Positions 8,186 to 17,700 of a DNA stretch of 34,289 nt are shown in pieces. Source of the DNA: Oceanospirillaceae bacterium (lineage in GTDB: Bacteria; Pseudomonadota; Gammaproteobacteria; Pseudomonadales; Balneatricaceae); NCBI GenBank assembly GCA_013215505.1, contig JABSQZ010000037.1, positions 1-34,289 of the forward strand, in the 5' to 3' direction. Each line of letters begins with the position of its first letter. Positions within the stretch are counted from its first letter, which is position 1. The notes under the pieces were generated by a model. The model made no database searches. It worked only from the letters and a program-made list of their open reading frames with translations, and was not told where the DNA came from. Made by a program: the position numbers and the translations under genes.

Positions 8186-8908
8186 ATGATGTTATCGGCA
8201 AAAAACCTCGCCAAGTCTTACAAACGCCGCCCTGTGGTTCGCGATGTCAGCATTGAAATTTCCAGCGGCGAAGTCATCGGTTTGCTGGGACCTAACGGCG
8301 CAGGTAAAACGACTTGTTTTTACATGATTGTCGGCCTGGTCAATGCGGACTTTGGCGAAATCACTCTCGACGGCCAAAACCTGACCCCCCTGGCCATGCA
8401 TGAGAGAGCCAGAAGTGGCATCGGCTATTTGCCTCAGGAGCCCTCGATTTTTCGCAAACTTAGCGTTGAAGACAATATTTTAGGCATTTTAGAAATGCGT
8501 AAAGACCTCGATAAAGCCCAACAAAAAGCCAAAATGGAATCCCTTTTAGAGGAATTCAACATTCAGCATATCCGCAAAAATATGGGTATGAGCTTGTCGG
8601 GGGGAGAGCGTCGCCGGGTCGAAATAGCCAGGGCCCTGGCCACCGAGCCAAAATTCATCCTCCTGGATGAGCCCTTTGCCGGTGTCGATCCAATATCTGT
8701 CAATGACATCAAGCAAACCATCTTGCACTTGCAGTCAAAAGGCATAGGTATTTTAATCACCGACCACAATGTCAGAGAGACTTTAGATATCTGTGAAAAA
8801 GCCTACATTGTTAACGACGGTTTCATCTTGGCCTCAGGAACTCCCGACGAGATATTAAACAATGAGCAAGTTAAAGCAGCATATTTGGGTGATAAATTTT
8901 CCCTGTAA
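8186..8908 (+). CDS. lptB: LPS export ABC transporter ATPase LptB
   Basis: LptB is the cytoplasmic ATPase that powers lipopolysaccharide extraction with LptFG and LptC. The 240-residue protein has Walker [10 protein letters not shown] (residues 35-43), the Q-loop [19 protein letters not shown], the signature [16 protein letters not shown], Walker [17 protein letters not shown] and the switch His in [10 protein letters not shown]. The ending YLGDKFSL is typical of LptB. ATG codons at 8186 and 8189 are both possible. lptFG are not in the window, as usual. The next gene, rpoN, follows after 53 bases. Confidence 0.96.
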   Translation: MMLSAKNLAKSYKRRPVVRDVSIEISSGEVIGLLGPNGAGKTTCFYMIVGLVNADFGEITLDGQNLTPLAMHERARSGIGYLPQEPSIFRKLSVEDNILGILEMRKDLDKAQQKAKMESLLEEFNIQHIRKNMGMSLSGGERRRVEIARALATEPKFILLDEPFAGVDPISVNDIKQTILHLQSKGIGILITDHNVRETLDICEKAYIVNDGFILASGTPDEILNNEQVKAAYLGDKFSL

Positions 8909-8961
8909 ATATTGACTGGCACATTGCATTCAAAGCATTTTAGAGTATCTTTATAGCTTAT

Positions 8962-10503
8962 ATGAAACAATCTTTAGAGTTAAAAATTGGGCAACACTTG
9001 TCCATGACCCCACAATTGCAGCAGGCTATTCGCTTACTGCAGCTCTCATCCCTTGATCTGCAACAAGAAGTTCAGGAAGCTCTCGATAGCAACCCCTTAT
9101 TAGACACCCCAGAAGATGAAAGCCGCAGCGAAAAAAGCACCCAATCACTAGACGACAAAGAACGCCAGCAGATTCAAACTATTAATACGGATGATGGCGA
9201 GTCGAGCAGTGTAGAGGCTAGCGGTAAAAGCACCGAGGCAGAACTGGCGGCGACCGACGACACCGCCGAGCAATGGAATAACGATATTCCGGTTGAACTG
9301 GCCACAGACAGCAACTGGGATGATACTTTTCAGCACGGCCCCAGCAGCAATAGCCATAGCCATAGCGACCCCAACACTATGGAGTCAAACGACACCACTG
9401 AGGAGAGCTTACAGGATCACCTGAATTGGCAATTAAACCTAACGCCTATGAGCACCATAGATCAGCTCATTGCCGAGAATATCATCGACGGAATAGATAA
9501 TGATGGTTATCTACGCACTGAATTAGATGAAATCTTGCAGCAGTTTCAAAACAGCAACAATGTTGTTTTACAAGAAATTGAAATGGATGAGATCGAAGTT
9601 GTACTCAGGCGCATTCAACAATTCGAACCCGCGGGTATCGCGGCACGCAATCTCAGTGAGTGCTTAACCATTCAACTGCTGCAGCTGCCCGAAGACACTG
9701 AGCACTTGCACAATGCCAGCAAAATAGTCAATCAGTATATCCAACTACTCGGCAGTCACGACTACAAAACGTTAATGCGTAAAATGCGCCTATCCGAAAA
9801 GCAGTTGCAACAGAGCATTACCCTTATTCTCACCCTTAATCCGCAGCCAGGAGCCAGCATTACTCCCAATGCTGCTCAATACATTACCCCTGATGTCTTT
9901 GTGGAAAAAATTGAAGGCTTTTGGCAAGTGCGCCTCAATGGTGACAACAAAGTTAACCTGAAGATCAACAACACTTATGCCGACATGATAAAACGTGCCG
10001 ATAACAGCGATGACAACAATTACTTAAAAAATCACTTACAGGAAGCTCGCTGGTTGATTAAAAGCATCCAGAGCAGGTACGATACCTTACTAAAAGTTTC
10101 TCAGCAGATACTCGAGCGCCAATTGGATTTTTTTGAATTCGGGGAAATGGCCATGAAACCTATGGTACTCCAGGACATCGCCGAGGCGGTAGATATGCAT
10201 GAATCGACAATTTCCAGGGCCACCACGCAAAAATATATGCATACCCCTAATGGCATTTTTGAATTAAAATACTTCTTTTCCAGCCATGTAAGCACCAGTG
10301 ATGGCGGAGCCGCCTCTTCGACTGCTATCAGGGCGCAGATAAAACAGATTTTAACCACAGAAAACCCAATCAAACCATTAAGCGATAATAAAATCGCTAA
10401 ACTACTAAAAGACGAGGGAATAAACGTAGCACGACGCACCATAGCAAAGTATCGCGAATCTATGGGCATTGCTCCATCGAATGAGCGAAAACGTTTGCTG
10501 TAA
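8962..10503 (+). CDS. rpoN: RNA polymerase sigma-54 factor
   Basis: RpoN directs RNA polymerase to -24/-12 promoters, which need AAA+ activators. The 513-residue protein begins with region I (SLELKIGQHLSMTPQLQQAIRLLQ, binding activators), continues through an unusually long acidic and Ser/Thr-rich region II (about residues 50-150), then the core-binding domain and a helix-turn-helix around MHESTISRATTQKYMHTP. It ends with the RpoN box ARRTIAKYRE that reads the -24 element. The E. coli protein is 477 residues, and the extra length is in region II. Followed by hpf and the nitrogen-PTS genes, the classical rpoN cluster. Confidence 0.97.
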   Translation: MKQSLELKIGQHLSMTPQLQQAIRLLQLSSLDLQQEVQEALDSNPLLDTPEDESRSEKSTQSLDDKERQQIQTINTDDGESSSVEASGKSTEAELAATDDTAEQWNNDIPVELATDSNWDDTFQHGPSSNSHSHSDPNTMESNDTTEESLQDHLNWQLNLTPMSTIDQLIAENIIDGIDNDGYLRTELDEILQQFQNSNNVVLQEIEMDEIEVVLRRIQQFEPAGIAARNLSECLTIQLLQLPEDTEHLHNASKIVNQYIQLLGSHDYKTLMRKMRLSEKQLQQSITLILTLNPQPGASITPNAAQYITPDVFVEKIEGFWQVRLNGDNKVNLKINNTYADMIKRADNSDDNNYLKNHLQEARWLIKSIQSRYDTLLKVSQQILERQLDFFEFGEMAMKPMVLQDIAEAVDMHESTISRATTQKYMHTPNGIFELKYFFSSHVSTSDGGAASSTAIRAQIKQILTTENPIKPLSDNKIAKLLKDEGINVARRTIAKYRESMGIAPSNERKRLL

Positions 10504-10539
10504 CAGTTGTATTCAATTAGAGATATAAAGGAGATTTTT

Positions 10540-10830
10540 ATGCAAATCAACGTAACTGGACACCATGTAGATCTCACGGAACCACTGCACCAATATATTC
10601 ACTCAAAAATTGAAAGACTAGAGCGACATTTTGATAATATCACTAACGTACAAGTCACTCTGAGTATTGAAAAAACCAGACACAAGGCGGAGGCAAATCT
10701 GCACTTGTCAGGCAAAGAAATATTTGCCTCGGATGAGCAAGAGCATATGTATGCTGCTATAGACGGTTTGTCAGATAAATTAGACCGCCAAATAATTCGC
10801 CATAAAGAAAAACTCAAAAGCCACAAGTAA
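10540..10830 (+). CDS. hpf: ribosome hibernation promoting factor, short form
   Basis: This 96-residue protein belongs to the S30Ae/YfiA family and binds the 30S decoding centre to promote ribosome dimerisation in stationary phase. Visible motifs are MQINVTGHHVDLTEPLHQYI, SKIERLERHF, ANLHLSGKEIFASDEQEHMYAAID and the C-terminal LDRQIIRHKEKLKSHK. There is no C-terminal dimerisation domain, so it is the short HPF type. The ATG at 10540 has a strong AAGGAG seven bases upstream, which decides against starts further up. It sits 36 bases after rpoN. Confidence 0.94.
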   Translation: MQINVTGHHVDLTEPLHQYIHSKIERLERHFDNITNVQVTLSIEKTRHKAEANLHLSGKEIFASDEQEHMYAAIDGLSDKLDRQIIRHKEKLKSHK

Positions 10831-10844
10831 CGTAACTAAACACT

Positions 10845-11300
10845 ATGCCTATAATTAATTTACTGTCCTCCGATCTTGTTATTCACAACCTCGAGGGAGG
10901 AAGTAAGAAACGCACCATAGAACAGATCAGCAACATCATCAGCGACTGCACCGATACTGCGACACAAGATGCAATATTTAGCGGTTTAATCGAAAGAGAG
11001 AGACTAGGTAGTACGGGTATAGGTGAAGGCGTAGCTATACCCCACTGCCGCCTTGATGAGCTGACTAATCCAGTGGCCCTGTTTATTAAATTGCGCGAGC
11101 CCATTGATTTTGATGCCATAGACAGGGAACCTGTCGACCTGGTTTTTGCCCTGGTGGTACCCGGGGACAGCTGTGACCAACATTTAAACACACTCGCTGA
11201 GCTAGCTGAGTTGTTTAGTAAAAAAGACAACCGCGACGCACTGCGTCAATGCCAAGATAGCCAGAGCCTCTACCGACAACTCGCCAGTTTAAGCAGTTAA
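10845..11300 (+). CDS. ptsN: nitrogen PTS enzyme IIA
   Basis: PtsN (EIIA-Ntr) is the regulatory end acceptor of the nitrogen phosphotransfer chain PtsP-PtsO-PtsN; it carries no sugar but modulates potassium transport, sigma-54-linked and other functions. The 151-residue protein shows IGEGVAIPHCRLDELTNP with phosphorylatable His67, and the late EIIA motif AELFSKKDNRDAL. It starts 14 bases after hpf. The spacer to rapZ contains a weak AT-rich hairpin (AAACCA 11325-11330, TGGTTT 11340-11345) followed by a short T-run, which might reduce read-through. Confidence 0.94.
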   Translation: MPIINLLSSDLVIHNLEGGSKKRTIEQISNIISDCTDTATQDAIFSGLIERERLGSTGIGEGVAIPHCRLDELTNPVALFIKLREPIDFDAIDREPVDLVFALVVPGDSCDQHLNTLAELAELFSKKDNRDALRQCQDSQSLYRQLASLSS

Positions 11301-11387
11301 GTCTAGACCCAGAAGAATTAAAATAAACCACTATCCTTATGGTTTTTATATTAAAGTATTAGACTTAGTAGTAGCGAGGTGGCTTTT

Positions 11388-12314
11388 ATGAAACTAATTA
11401 TCATTAGCGGTAGATCTGGATCCGGGAAAAGTACCGCTATACAGGTACTTGAAGATATAGGTTTTTATTGCATCGATAACTTACCCGCCGCCCTGTTACC
11501 GGAGACCATCAATTATTTATTAAGCTCCTGTGATCAGGATTTGACTGCCCCCGCTCCTGCGCACAGCGCTCAACCAGAGCTCCCTAAAAGCGCTGCAGTA
11601 CAAGACAAAATAGCGCTGTGTATTGATGCCAGAAACCCCTTTAAGCACTTGTCACAATTGCCGGGTATCATTGCTACTCTCAAATCTGGCAAACAAAATT
11701 TCGATATTGACTTTATTTACCTGGACGCCAGCGATGAAACCTTGATTCAGCGCTATAGTGCTACCCGACGCCGCCATCCGATGGCAGACCAAGTGCAGGG
11801 ATTAAAGTCTTCAATTGAATATGAAAAGACGGTACTCTCTGCAATCGCCGATATGGCGTCGATACGAATAGATACTACCCATTTGTCACTGTATCAGTTA
11901 CGCGATGTGATTAAATACCGAGTCGCCGAGCGCACCGAACAAAATCTTTCTTTACAGTTTTTATCTTTTGGCTTTAAACATGGCGTGCCTTTAGATGCAG
12001 ACATTGTTTACGATCTGCGCATACTACCCAACCCGTACTGGATTGCAGAGCTCAGATCTTTTAACGGGTTGGAGCAACCGGTCATAGAGTTCCTGGAAAA
12101 ACAACCGCTAGTCACACAGATGATAGATGATATTAAAGCTTACTTAGAAAAGTGGTTACCGCATTTTCGCACCAACAATCGCAGCTATGTGACTATTGCC
12201 TTAGGCTGTACCGGTGGGCAACACAGATCTGTGTATATTGCAGAACAACTTACTGGCCATTTCCTCCCGCTTATGGATAATGTATCTGTCTATCACCGTG
12301 AAATAAAACGCTGA
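11388..12314 (+). CDS. rapZ: RNase adapter protein RapZ
   Basis: RapZ is the GTP/ATP-binding protein that in E. coli senses glucosamine 6-phosphate and delivers the GlmZ sRNA to RNase E. The 308-residue protein has Walker A GRSGSGKST (residues 8-16), LEDIGFYCIDNLP, RYSATRRRHPM, FGFKHGVPLDADIVYDLRILPNP and the C-terminal GCTGGQHRSVYIAEQL. It is 24 residues longer than the E. coli protein, and the excess is a Ser/Ala/Pro-rich insert at about residues 46-70. The ATG at 11388 has GAGG eight bases upstream; a GTG at 11379 is less likely. It lies between ptsN and ptsO. Whether a GlmZ-like RNA exists here is unknown. Confidence 0.95.
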   Translation: MKLIIISGRSGSGKSTAIQVLEDIGFYCIDNLPAALLPETINYLLSSCDQDLTAPAPAHSAQPELPKSAAVQDKIALCIDARNPFKHLSQLPGIIATLKSGKQNFDIDFIYLDASDETLIQRYSATRRRHPMADQVQGLKSSIEYEKTVLSAIADMASIRIDTTHLSLYQLRDVIKYRVAERTEQNLSLQFLSFGFKHGVPLDADIVYDLRILPNPYWIAELRSFNGLEQPVIEFLEKQPLVTQMIDDIKAYLEKWLPHFRTNNRSYVTIALGCTGGQHRSVYIAEQLTGHFLPLMDNVSVYHREIKR

Positions 12315-12368
12315 TAAGTAAATATATATTCATATTGAAACCACGCCAATTATTATAGGATGTTATGC

Positions 12369-12638
12369 ATGCCAGCTGTAGATATTGAAATTATTAATAA
12401 ACTGGGATTACATGCAAGGGCGGCCTCAAAACTTGTCTCAGTCTCCAGTAAGTTCTCCTGCAACATCACTATCGCCAAAGGCGATAAAATTGTTGACGCC
12501 AAAAGTATTATGTCAGTGATGATGCTAGCGGCCAACAAAGGCACTTCCCTGCTCATCAGCACCGAGGGTGAGGACCAAACTCAAGCTCTGGAGGCTATCA
12601 CCTTATTAATCAACAACAGGTTTGACGAAGAAGAATAG
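12369..12638 (+). CDS. ptsO: nitrogen PTS phosphocarrier NPr
   Basis: NPr is the HPr-like phosphocarrier that passes phosphate from PtsP to PtsN. The 89-residue product has INKLGLHARAASKL with the phosphorylated His at position 15. The following helix and strand ITIAKGDKIVDAKSIMSVMMLAANKG are typical of the HPr fold. The ATG at 12369 puts His at residue 15 and has AGGA eight bases upstream; the ATG at 12360 would overlap that ribosome site. It closes the rpoN-pts cluster. Confidence 0.94.
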   Translation: MPAVDIEIINKLGLHARAASKLVSVSSKFSCNITIAKGDKIVDAKSIMSVMMLAANKGTSLLISTEGEDQTQALEAITLLINNRFDEEE

Positions 12639-12687
12639 TTTCTTGACCTTATTATAATTGCGCCACTGTTAGTATTTGTAATTGAGC

Positions 12688-12693
12688 TATAAT
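12688..12693 (+). promoter_or_regulatory. candidate -10 box of mgtE-darP
   Basis: A perfect TATAAT lies 41 bases before the mgtE ATG. At 17 bases upstream the hexamer is ACTGTT, a poor -35 match, so activity would be weak or activator-dependent. The leader is far too short to hold a magnesium riboswitch. Confidence 0.35.
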
Positions 12694-12734
12694 TTTTAGA
12701 TCCACACTTCATATCTGTCAGAGTTAATGTAAGC

Positions 12735-14087
12735 ATGAATCAACAGCGAAGCTTTTCTGAATTAGACAGATTAACTCAAGCTTTGGACAGCGGCGCCTTT
12801 CAACAAATACGATTTACTTTGAACAACACCATGCAGCCTGTTGAAGTTGCCCAGCTGCTGGAAAAGTCCCCTCCCAAAGAGCGCCGCATCCTCTGGCAAC
12901 TGATCCACCGCGATAACGAGGGAGCAGTATTACAACATGTCAGTGACGACATTCAGGCCGATATATTATCGCGCATGGATCACAGCCGGGTACTGGCGAT
13001 CGCCGACTCACTGGATACTGATGATTTAGCTGACCTTTTGCAGCAACTCCCCGATACCGTGATGCGCGAGTTGCTGAAGGCCATGGATAAGCAAAACCGC
13101 GAGCGAGTGGAGCAGGTTTTGTCTTTCCCGGAGGACACAGCCGGTGGTTTGATGAATACCGACACTGTGACTATAAGACCCGATATCAGTGTTGAAACAG
13201 TGCTCAGATACATTCGCCGTCACGATGAAATTCCAGAGATGACCGACAGTTTATTTGTCATCAGCAGGCGCAAGCAATCTTACATTGGAATTTTGCCGTT
13301 AACTAAATTATTAGTCTCCGACCCCGACATAACTGTCCGGGAGATCATGGTCACCGATATAGAGCCGATTCCGGCAAGCATGCCCGATCATGAAGTGGCA
13401 CAATTATTTGAACAACTGGATTTAGTGTCAGCCCCAGTGGTCGACCCCAGCGGTAAGCTATTAGGACGTATTACTATCGATGATGTGGTAGACGTTATCC
13501 GCGAAGATGCGGATCACTCACTGATGAGTATGGCCGGGCTGGACGACGATGAGGATACTTTTGCCCCAGTGTGGAAGACCAGCAAGAGAAGAGCGGTGTG
13601 GCTGGGAATCAACCTGATAACCGCTTTTATTGCCTCGGCGGTCATCGGGATATTTCAGGACACAATTGATAAAGTGGTTGCCCTTGCGGTCCTAATGCCG
13701 ATAGTCGCCTCTATGGGCGGTATTGCCGGCAGCCAGACACTCACTCTTATCATCAGGGCCCAGGCTCTGGATCAGGTAGAAAAGGCCAATGCCGCCTGGC
13801 TGGTTCGCCGCGAACTGATGGTTGGTGCGATCAACGGATTACTTTGGTCTGTTGTGGTCGCCGGGGTCGCAGTTCTGTGGTTTGGAGATTATACTATAGG
13901 CTTGATTATTGGCTTGGCAATCATTATCAATTTAATAGTTGGCACTTGTTCAGGGTCACTATTACCTATACTGCTAAAAGCTAAAGGGGTTGATCCGGCA
14001 CTTGCCGGCGGAGTTGTTCTAACCACTATCACTGACGTGGTAGGATTCCTGGCATTTTTAGGGTTAGCCACATATTTTTACGGATAA
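12735..14087 (+). CDS. mgtE: magnesium transporter MgtE
   Basis: MgtE is a magnesium channel in the inner membrane, gated by cytoplasmic magnesium binding. The 450-residue protein follows the family order: an N-terminal superhelical domain (about residues 30-135, including ILSRMDHSRVLAIADSLDTDDLADLLQQLP), a CBS pair (about 140-265, including ITVREIMVTDIEPIP and GRITIDDVVDVIRED), the plug region with DEDTFAPVWKTSKRRAVWLGIN, and about five membrane helices. The pore signature appears in PIVASMGGIAGSQTLTLIIR. darP begins four bases after its stop, so both are likely on one transcript. Confidence 0.94.
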   Translation: MNQQRSFSELDRLTQALDSGAFQQIRFTLNNTMQPVEVAQLLEKSPPKERRILWQLIHRDNEGAVLQHVSDDIQADILSRMDHSRVLAIADSLDTDDLADLLQQLPDTVMRELLKAMDKQNRERVEQVLSFPEDTAGGLMNTDTVTIRPDISVETVLRYIRRHDEIPEMTDSLFVISRRKQSYIGILPLTKLLVSDPDITVREIMVTDIEPIPASMPDHEVAQLFEQLDLVSAPVVDPSGKLLGRITIDDVVDVIREDADHSLMSMAGLDDDEDTFAPVWKTSKRRAVWLGINLITAFIASAVIGIFQDTIDKVVALAVLMPIVASMGGIAGSQTLTLIIRAQALDQVEKANAAWLVRRELMVGAINGLLWSVVVAGVAVLWFGDYTIGLIIGLAIIINLIVGTCSGSLLPILLKAKGVDPALAGGVVLTTITDVVGFLAFLGLATYFYG

Positions 14088-14091
14088 ACTA

Positions 14092-14613
14092 ATGACAAAC
14101 GATAAATTCGATACGATAGAAGACGATGAAGATGATTGGATAAGCAGATCATCACTAAAACGAGATGCAGAGGCATTGCAGAGGCTAGGGGCCAGGCTGA
14201 TAGATCTCAAGCCATCTCAGCTGGATAAAATCCCCATGGACGAAACCTTGCGTCTGGCAGTAGACGAGGGCAAACGCCTCAAGCCCAGAAGCGGGGCGAT
14301 GAAACGCCATCATCAATACATTGGCAAGCTGATGCGCTTTGAAGATCCCGATGAGATCGAGCAGGGGATAAATGGTTGTGATATGGGCCACGAGGAATAC
14401 AACAAAGTATTTCATCGTCTGGAGCGCTGGCGCGACCGATTGCTAAACAACGACGAGGGAATGCTGGAAGTCATATTAAAAGAGTATCCGCAAACTGATA
14501 TCCAGTATCTCAGACAGCTTATCCGCAACACGCAAAAAGAAATTGCCAGCGCTAAGCCCCCTCTTACCGCCAAAAAATTGTTCAAGTATCTACGCGAGCT
14601 CGAGAACTGTTAA
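14092..14613 (+). CDS. darP: dual-action ribosomal maturation protein DarP (YjgA)
   Basis: DarP associates with the late 50S ribosomal precursor and helps mature the peptidyl-transferase centre. The 173-residue, highly charged helical protein matches the YjgA family: an acidic N-terminus, SRSSLKRDAEALQRLGARLIDL, LDKIPMDETLRLAVDEGKRL, RHHQYIGKLMR, HRLERWRDRLL and a C-terminal LFKYLRELE. In many gammaproteobacteria it neighbours pmbA/tldD, which are not here. It ends the rightward block and converges with yhdP. Confidence 0.92.
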   Translation: MTNDKFDTIEDDEDDWISRSSLKRDAEALQRLGARLIDLKPSQLDKIPMDETLRLAVDEGKRLKPRSGAMKRHHQYIGKLMRFEDPDEIEQGINGCDMGHEEYNKVFHRLERWRDRLLNNDEGMLEVILKEYPQTDIQYLRQLIRNTQKEIASAKPPLTAKKLFKYLRELENC

Positions 14614-14628
14614 GCGATTCTGCGAAAT

Positions 14629-14652
14629 GGGGAAGAGAAGACTATCTTCCCC
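14629..14652. terminator. hairpin in the darP-yhdP convergent gap
   Basis: GGGGAAGA (14629-14636) pairs perfectly with TCTTCCCC (14645-14652) around an 8-base loop, just past the darP stop. Neither strand has a clean T-run after it, so it may act as a transcript 3' end stabiliser or a weak terminator between converging genes. A further 12-base palindrome, GGCTAATTAGCC (14755-14766), lies near the yhdP stop. Confidence 0.5.
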
Positions 14653-14781
14653 AAACTCCCCACTAACAACTCGCCAACAACTCTTTCCCCCTTTATAGCG
14701 AGAAAAAGCACATCAGACAAACAAGAGCTGTGCTGACAGTTATATAGCTGCAGTGGCTAATTAGCCTTATTGTTACCTTGT

Positions 14782-17700
14782 TTATTTCTTTGCCCCGTTA
14801 ATTGGGCTTATATTCGGATCTAACCAGGAACCAGAAACCTGGTAGCGTAAAGCGGTCAGCTTAGCCAGTTTTTTGCCCAGTAATTTATCGATAATGAAGG
14901 CGATCCCGGCAACTTGAGGAGTCGCTAATAACAGGGCGGCGATAGGCGCATTACTGGTCAGTGGAATAGCAACTAGCATTTTCTGTTGCAGAGTCTGATC
15001 GGTAAAATTTATGCTTCCGGACATCTCCACACTGGCTGAGCTACCCTGTAATTTAAGGGGCTCTATACTGCTGGCTAAGCCATTTTGCAACTTGTAATTT
15101 GCCGTGACAGTGTCGAAGGCAACACCGGACTCGAGCAAATCAGAGAAGTCTAATTTAAGACGTTTTATCACTGTATTTAAATTCAGAATACCAAAGATGC
15201 GCAAGAAGTTTGCCGATGTTCCCGCCTCAATGATTCGACCTTGCTTTAGCTGGAAACTCATCGTTCCGCTGAGACTCCGCTGGGCAATATCCCAGGGATA
15301 GCCAGGCCATGACAACTGCGTCTGCAAATTTCCGGTTTTATTTTCCAATACTCGATCAAAGCCCAACTGCTTCAATACCGCGCCGAAATCACCACCACTC
15401 GCTTGCAAGCTCAACTCAGTGGTAATATTTTTTGCTGATTCGAGCCAGTTGATTTTGCCGCTAATTTTAGTCTTGGCTATCCCTCCCTGAATCGCATTTA
15501 TGCTATAGCCCCGCTGAGTCGGAGCAAGCATGGCACTCCAGCGACCTATATCTAATGTATTGAGTACCAACTTGTCTATGCTTAGTTTAACACTGGGCCA
15601 GGCTTTGCTGTTGATAGAAACCTGATTGATGCCAGTAATTTTTGAACCTTTGTCGCCCTTGTCAGCAGCCGATTTTAATATCAGTTTATCCAGCTTAAGT
15701 ACTATCGACTGTTTGGAATCATCTGCTATCAGTGCGTTCCCAGAAGCAATAGCAGTGTCGAAGTTAACGCGCCAAAAACCGGGTGCGCGATTTATTTTCA
15801 CTCTGCCACTGGGCACTGTACGGCCCATCAGAGTGACATTGCTCAACTCCAGGTCTATGTCTTTTAATTGTGACTGCAAAGGTGCAGTGTCGGGCAGTGC
15901 ATCTAATTTTTGCCCCTGCACTAAGACCTTTGTATTACTACTAGTGGATGCTAAGACTTGATCCAGGTTGACCCCGACCAGACGGCCACCGAGATAAATT
16001 CCGGCTTGCGCTGGCATTGCAGGCCTGGCCCCACCAAAGATAATACGGGTGCGATTGGCACTTTTAGCCGCTAAAAGACCAGCGGTTTTAACTTCGGTAT
16101 TTGCGGTACTGGCCAATAGGGTGATACCCCGCACCAGATCGGCATAATTATAGCGCCAGATCACACCCTGCTCCGAATTGTTACTGAGCAACTGTAGCTT
16201 CCTGAGCTGCTGTGGACTTTTACCCCAAGGTGCCGGGAGATCGATACTGATCCCCAGCAGGTCCGAATTCACCACCAACTGATTACAATTGCTCTGGCCC
16301 TTGCACAGATCTAGCCTGGCGTTAAAAGAGCCAGTGCCGGATAACTGGCCGAGCTGGTCTGTTTTCAACCACTTTTGCAATTCTGCAATCTCAATAGCAG
16401 CACTTAATGCAACACTGGTCTTTAGCACTTTTCCGTCAAGCTTAGAGACCACAGACGCTTTACCCGGGTGGCCAAAGACTGACAGTGTCATAGCATTACT
16501 CTGTAAACCTGTCACAGAGTCATATGCCAGCTTACCGTTTATCTTAGTAAAGTTAAGCTGATATTGACTGTCGACCAGTTGCGCATTTTTCAAAGTACTG
16601 GCAATTTTCACTGAGAGAGCGGTAGCCGGGATTTTCGACTCAGCCGATGCCTTGTGCTTATTGTTAAGTGGCACGATTAAGTCCAGCGCAGTGATATGTT
16701 CCCCACCTAGCTTCCATGACTTTAACACTTCAGGCAGTAAAGCAATGGCAGGTTTTTGCTGTAACTTGCTCTGCAATTTTTCGATATTTCCCGATAGCAA
16801 AGCCGATACTGTGACCGAAGCCTCGGAGAGTTTCTTAGTCACAGATAATCGTTTCACTTTGTTATTGGCAAAGCGGCCAGTTTCAGAGTGGACTTGCAGA
16901 TTGCCGTCGCGCACTGCTATATACAAATCAGTGGCGTCATAGTTGGGCCAGCTCTGATCAAAATTCACTTTTGCATCCGCTAATCGAAAATACATTTGCA
17001 CACTGGGAGCTTGTAGACGCACCCGCTCTTTTCTAATGCCATAGCGCAGTACAAACCCCGCCTCTCGCAACTGTCCAGCCAGGGCAGCACTTTCAATCCA
17101 GCTACTTAGAGACTCGCCTACCAACTTAGCGGGGATATAATTTAGCGCATCATTAACACTGCCACCTCTCATCCCTATCATCAGGGTTAATTCAGCCTGC
17201 TGCTGTTTGTCAAAAGGCACAAGCACACTAAATCGACCATTGGCGCGTATTTTACCCCGAGCTAAAGATAACAGCTCAGAGTTAACCAGCAGTCCTTCAG
17301 GCTTTCCCTGAGCATGCTGAATCTGCCAGGAAACTCTACCTCTCGCCTCTGGGTAGTGCCATCCGCGAGAGTATATCAGCGGAAATTGTAAATTCAGATC
17401 TGTACTGTTTAAATCTATCTGCCCCCGCTGTGCATTCATTTTTAATTTGCCGCTGACACCACTGACGGCGGGAGCTCCTTTGTAAGCGTCTACGGAGACC
17501 CTATTGAGGTCGGCTGTTATGGAAAAAACGCTAAGCTGCTGATCACTCCAGTCGACATTTAAATTCTGCACTTGTCCCTGTAAATTTAACGCTTCGACAA
17601 TCTCTTTAAACTTATCATTAAGCCGTGGCTGGGTCAGTGCAATTCGACTAAGCTGAGCCAAATCTAGCGCTGAAACAGCAACTTGCGACAGGTAATTTTG

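Noticed and set aside
8912-8936. Sigma-54-like TGGCAC...TTGCA upstream of rpoN, suggesting autoregulation
   Set aside because: The GG and GC pairs are only 6 bases apart, not the required 10, so the -24/-12 geometry is wrong.
11301-11347. Intrinsic terminator between ptsN and rapZ
   Set aside because: The AAACCA/TGGTTT stem is weak with a 9-base loop; ptsN-rapZ-ptsO is normally one transcript, so I did not call a terminator.
12639-12734. Magnesium riboswitch before mgtE
   Set aside because: The whole spacer is 96 bases and only about 35 would be transcribed from the TATAAT box, too short for an M-box.
14755-14766. GGCTAATTAGCC palindrome as a yhdP terminator
   Set aside because: A palindrome without a loop and without a T-run in the yhdP direction does not form a standard terminator.
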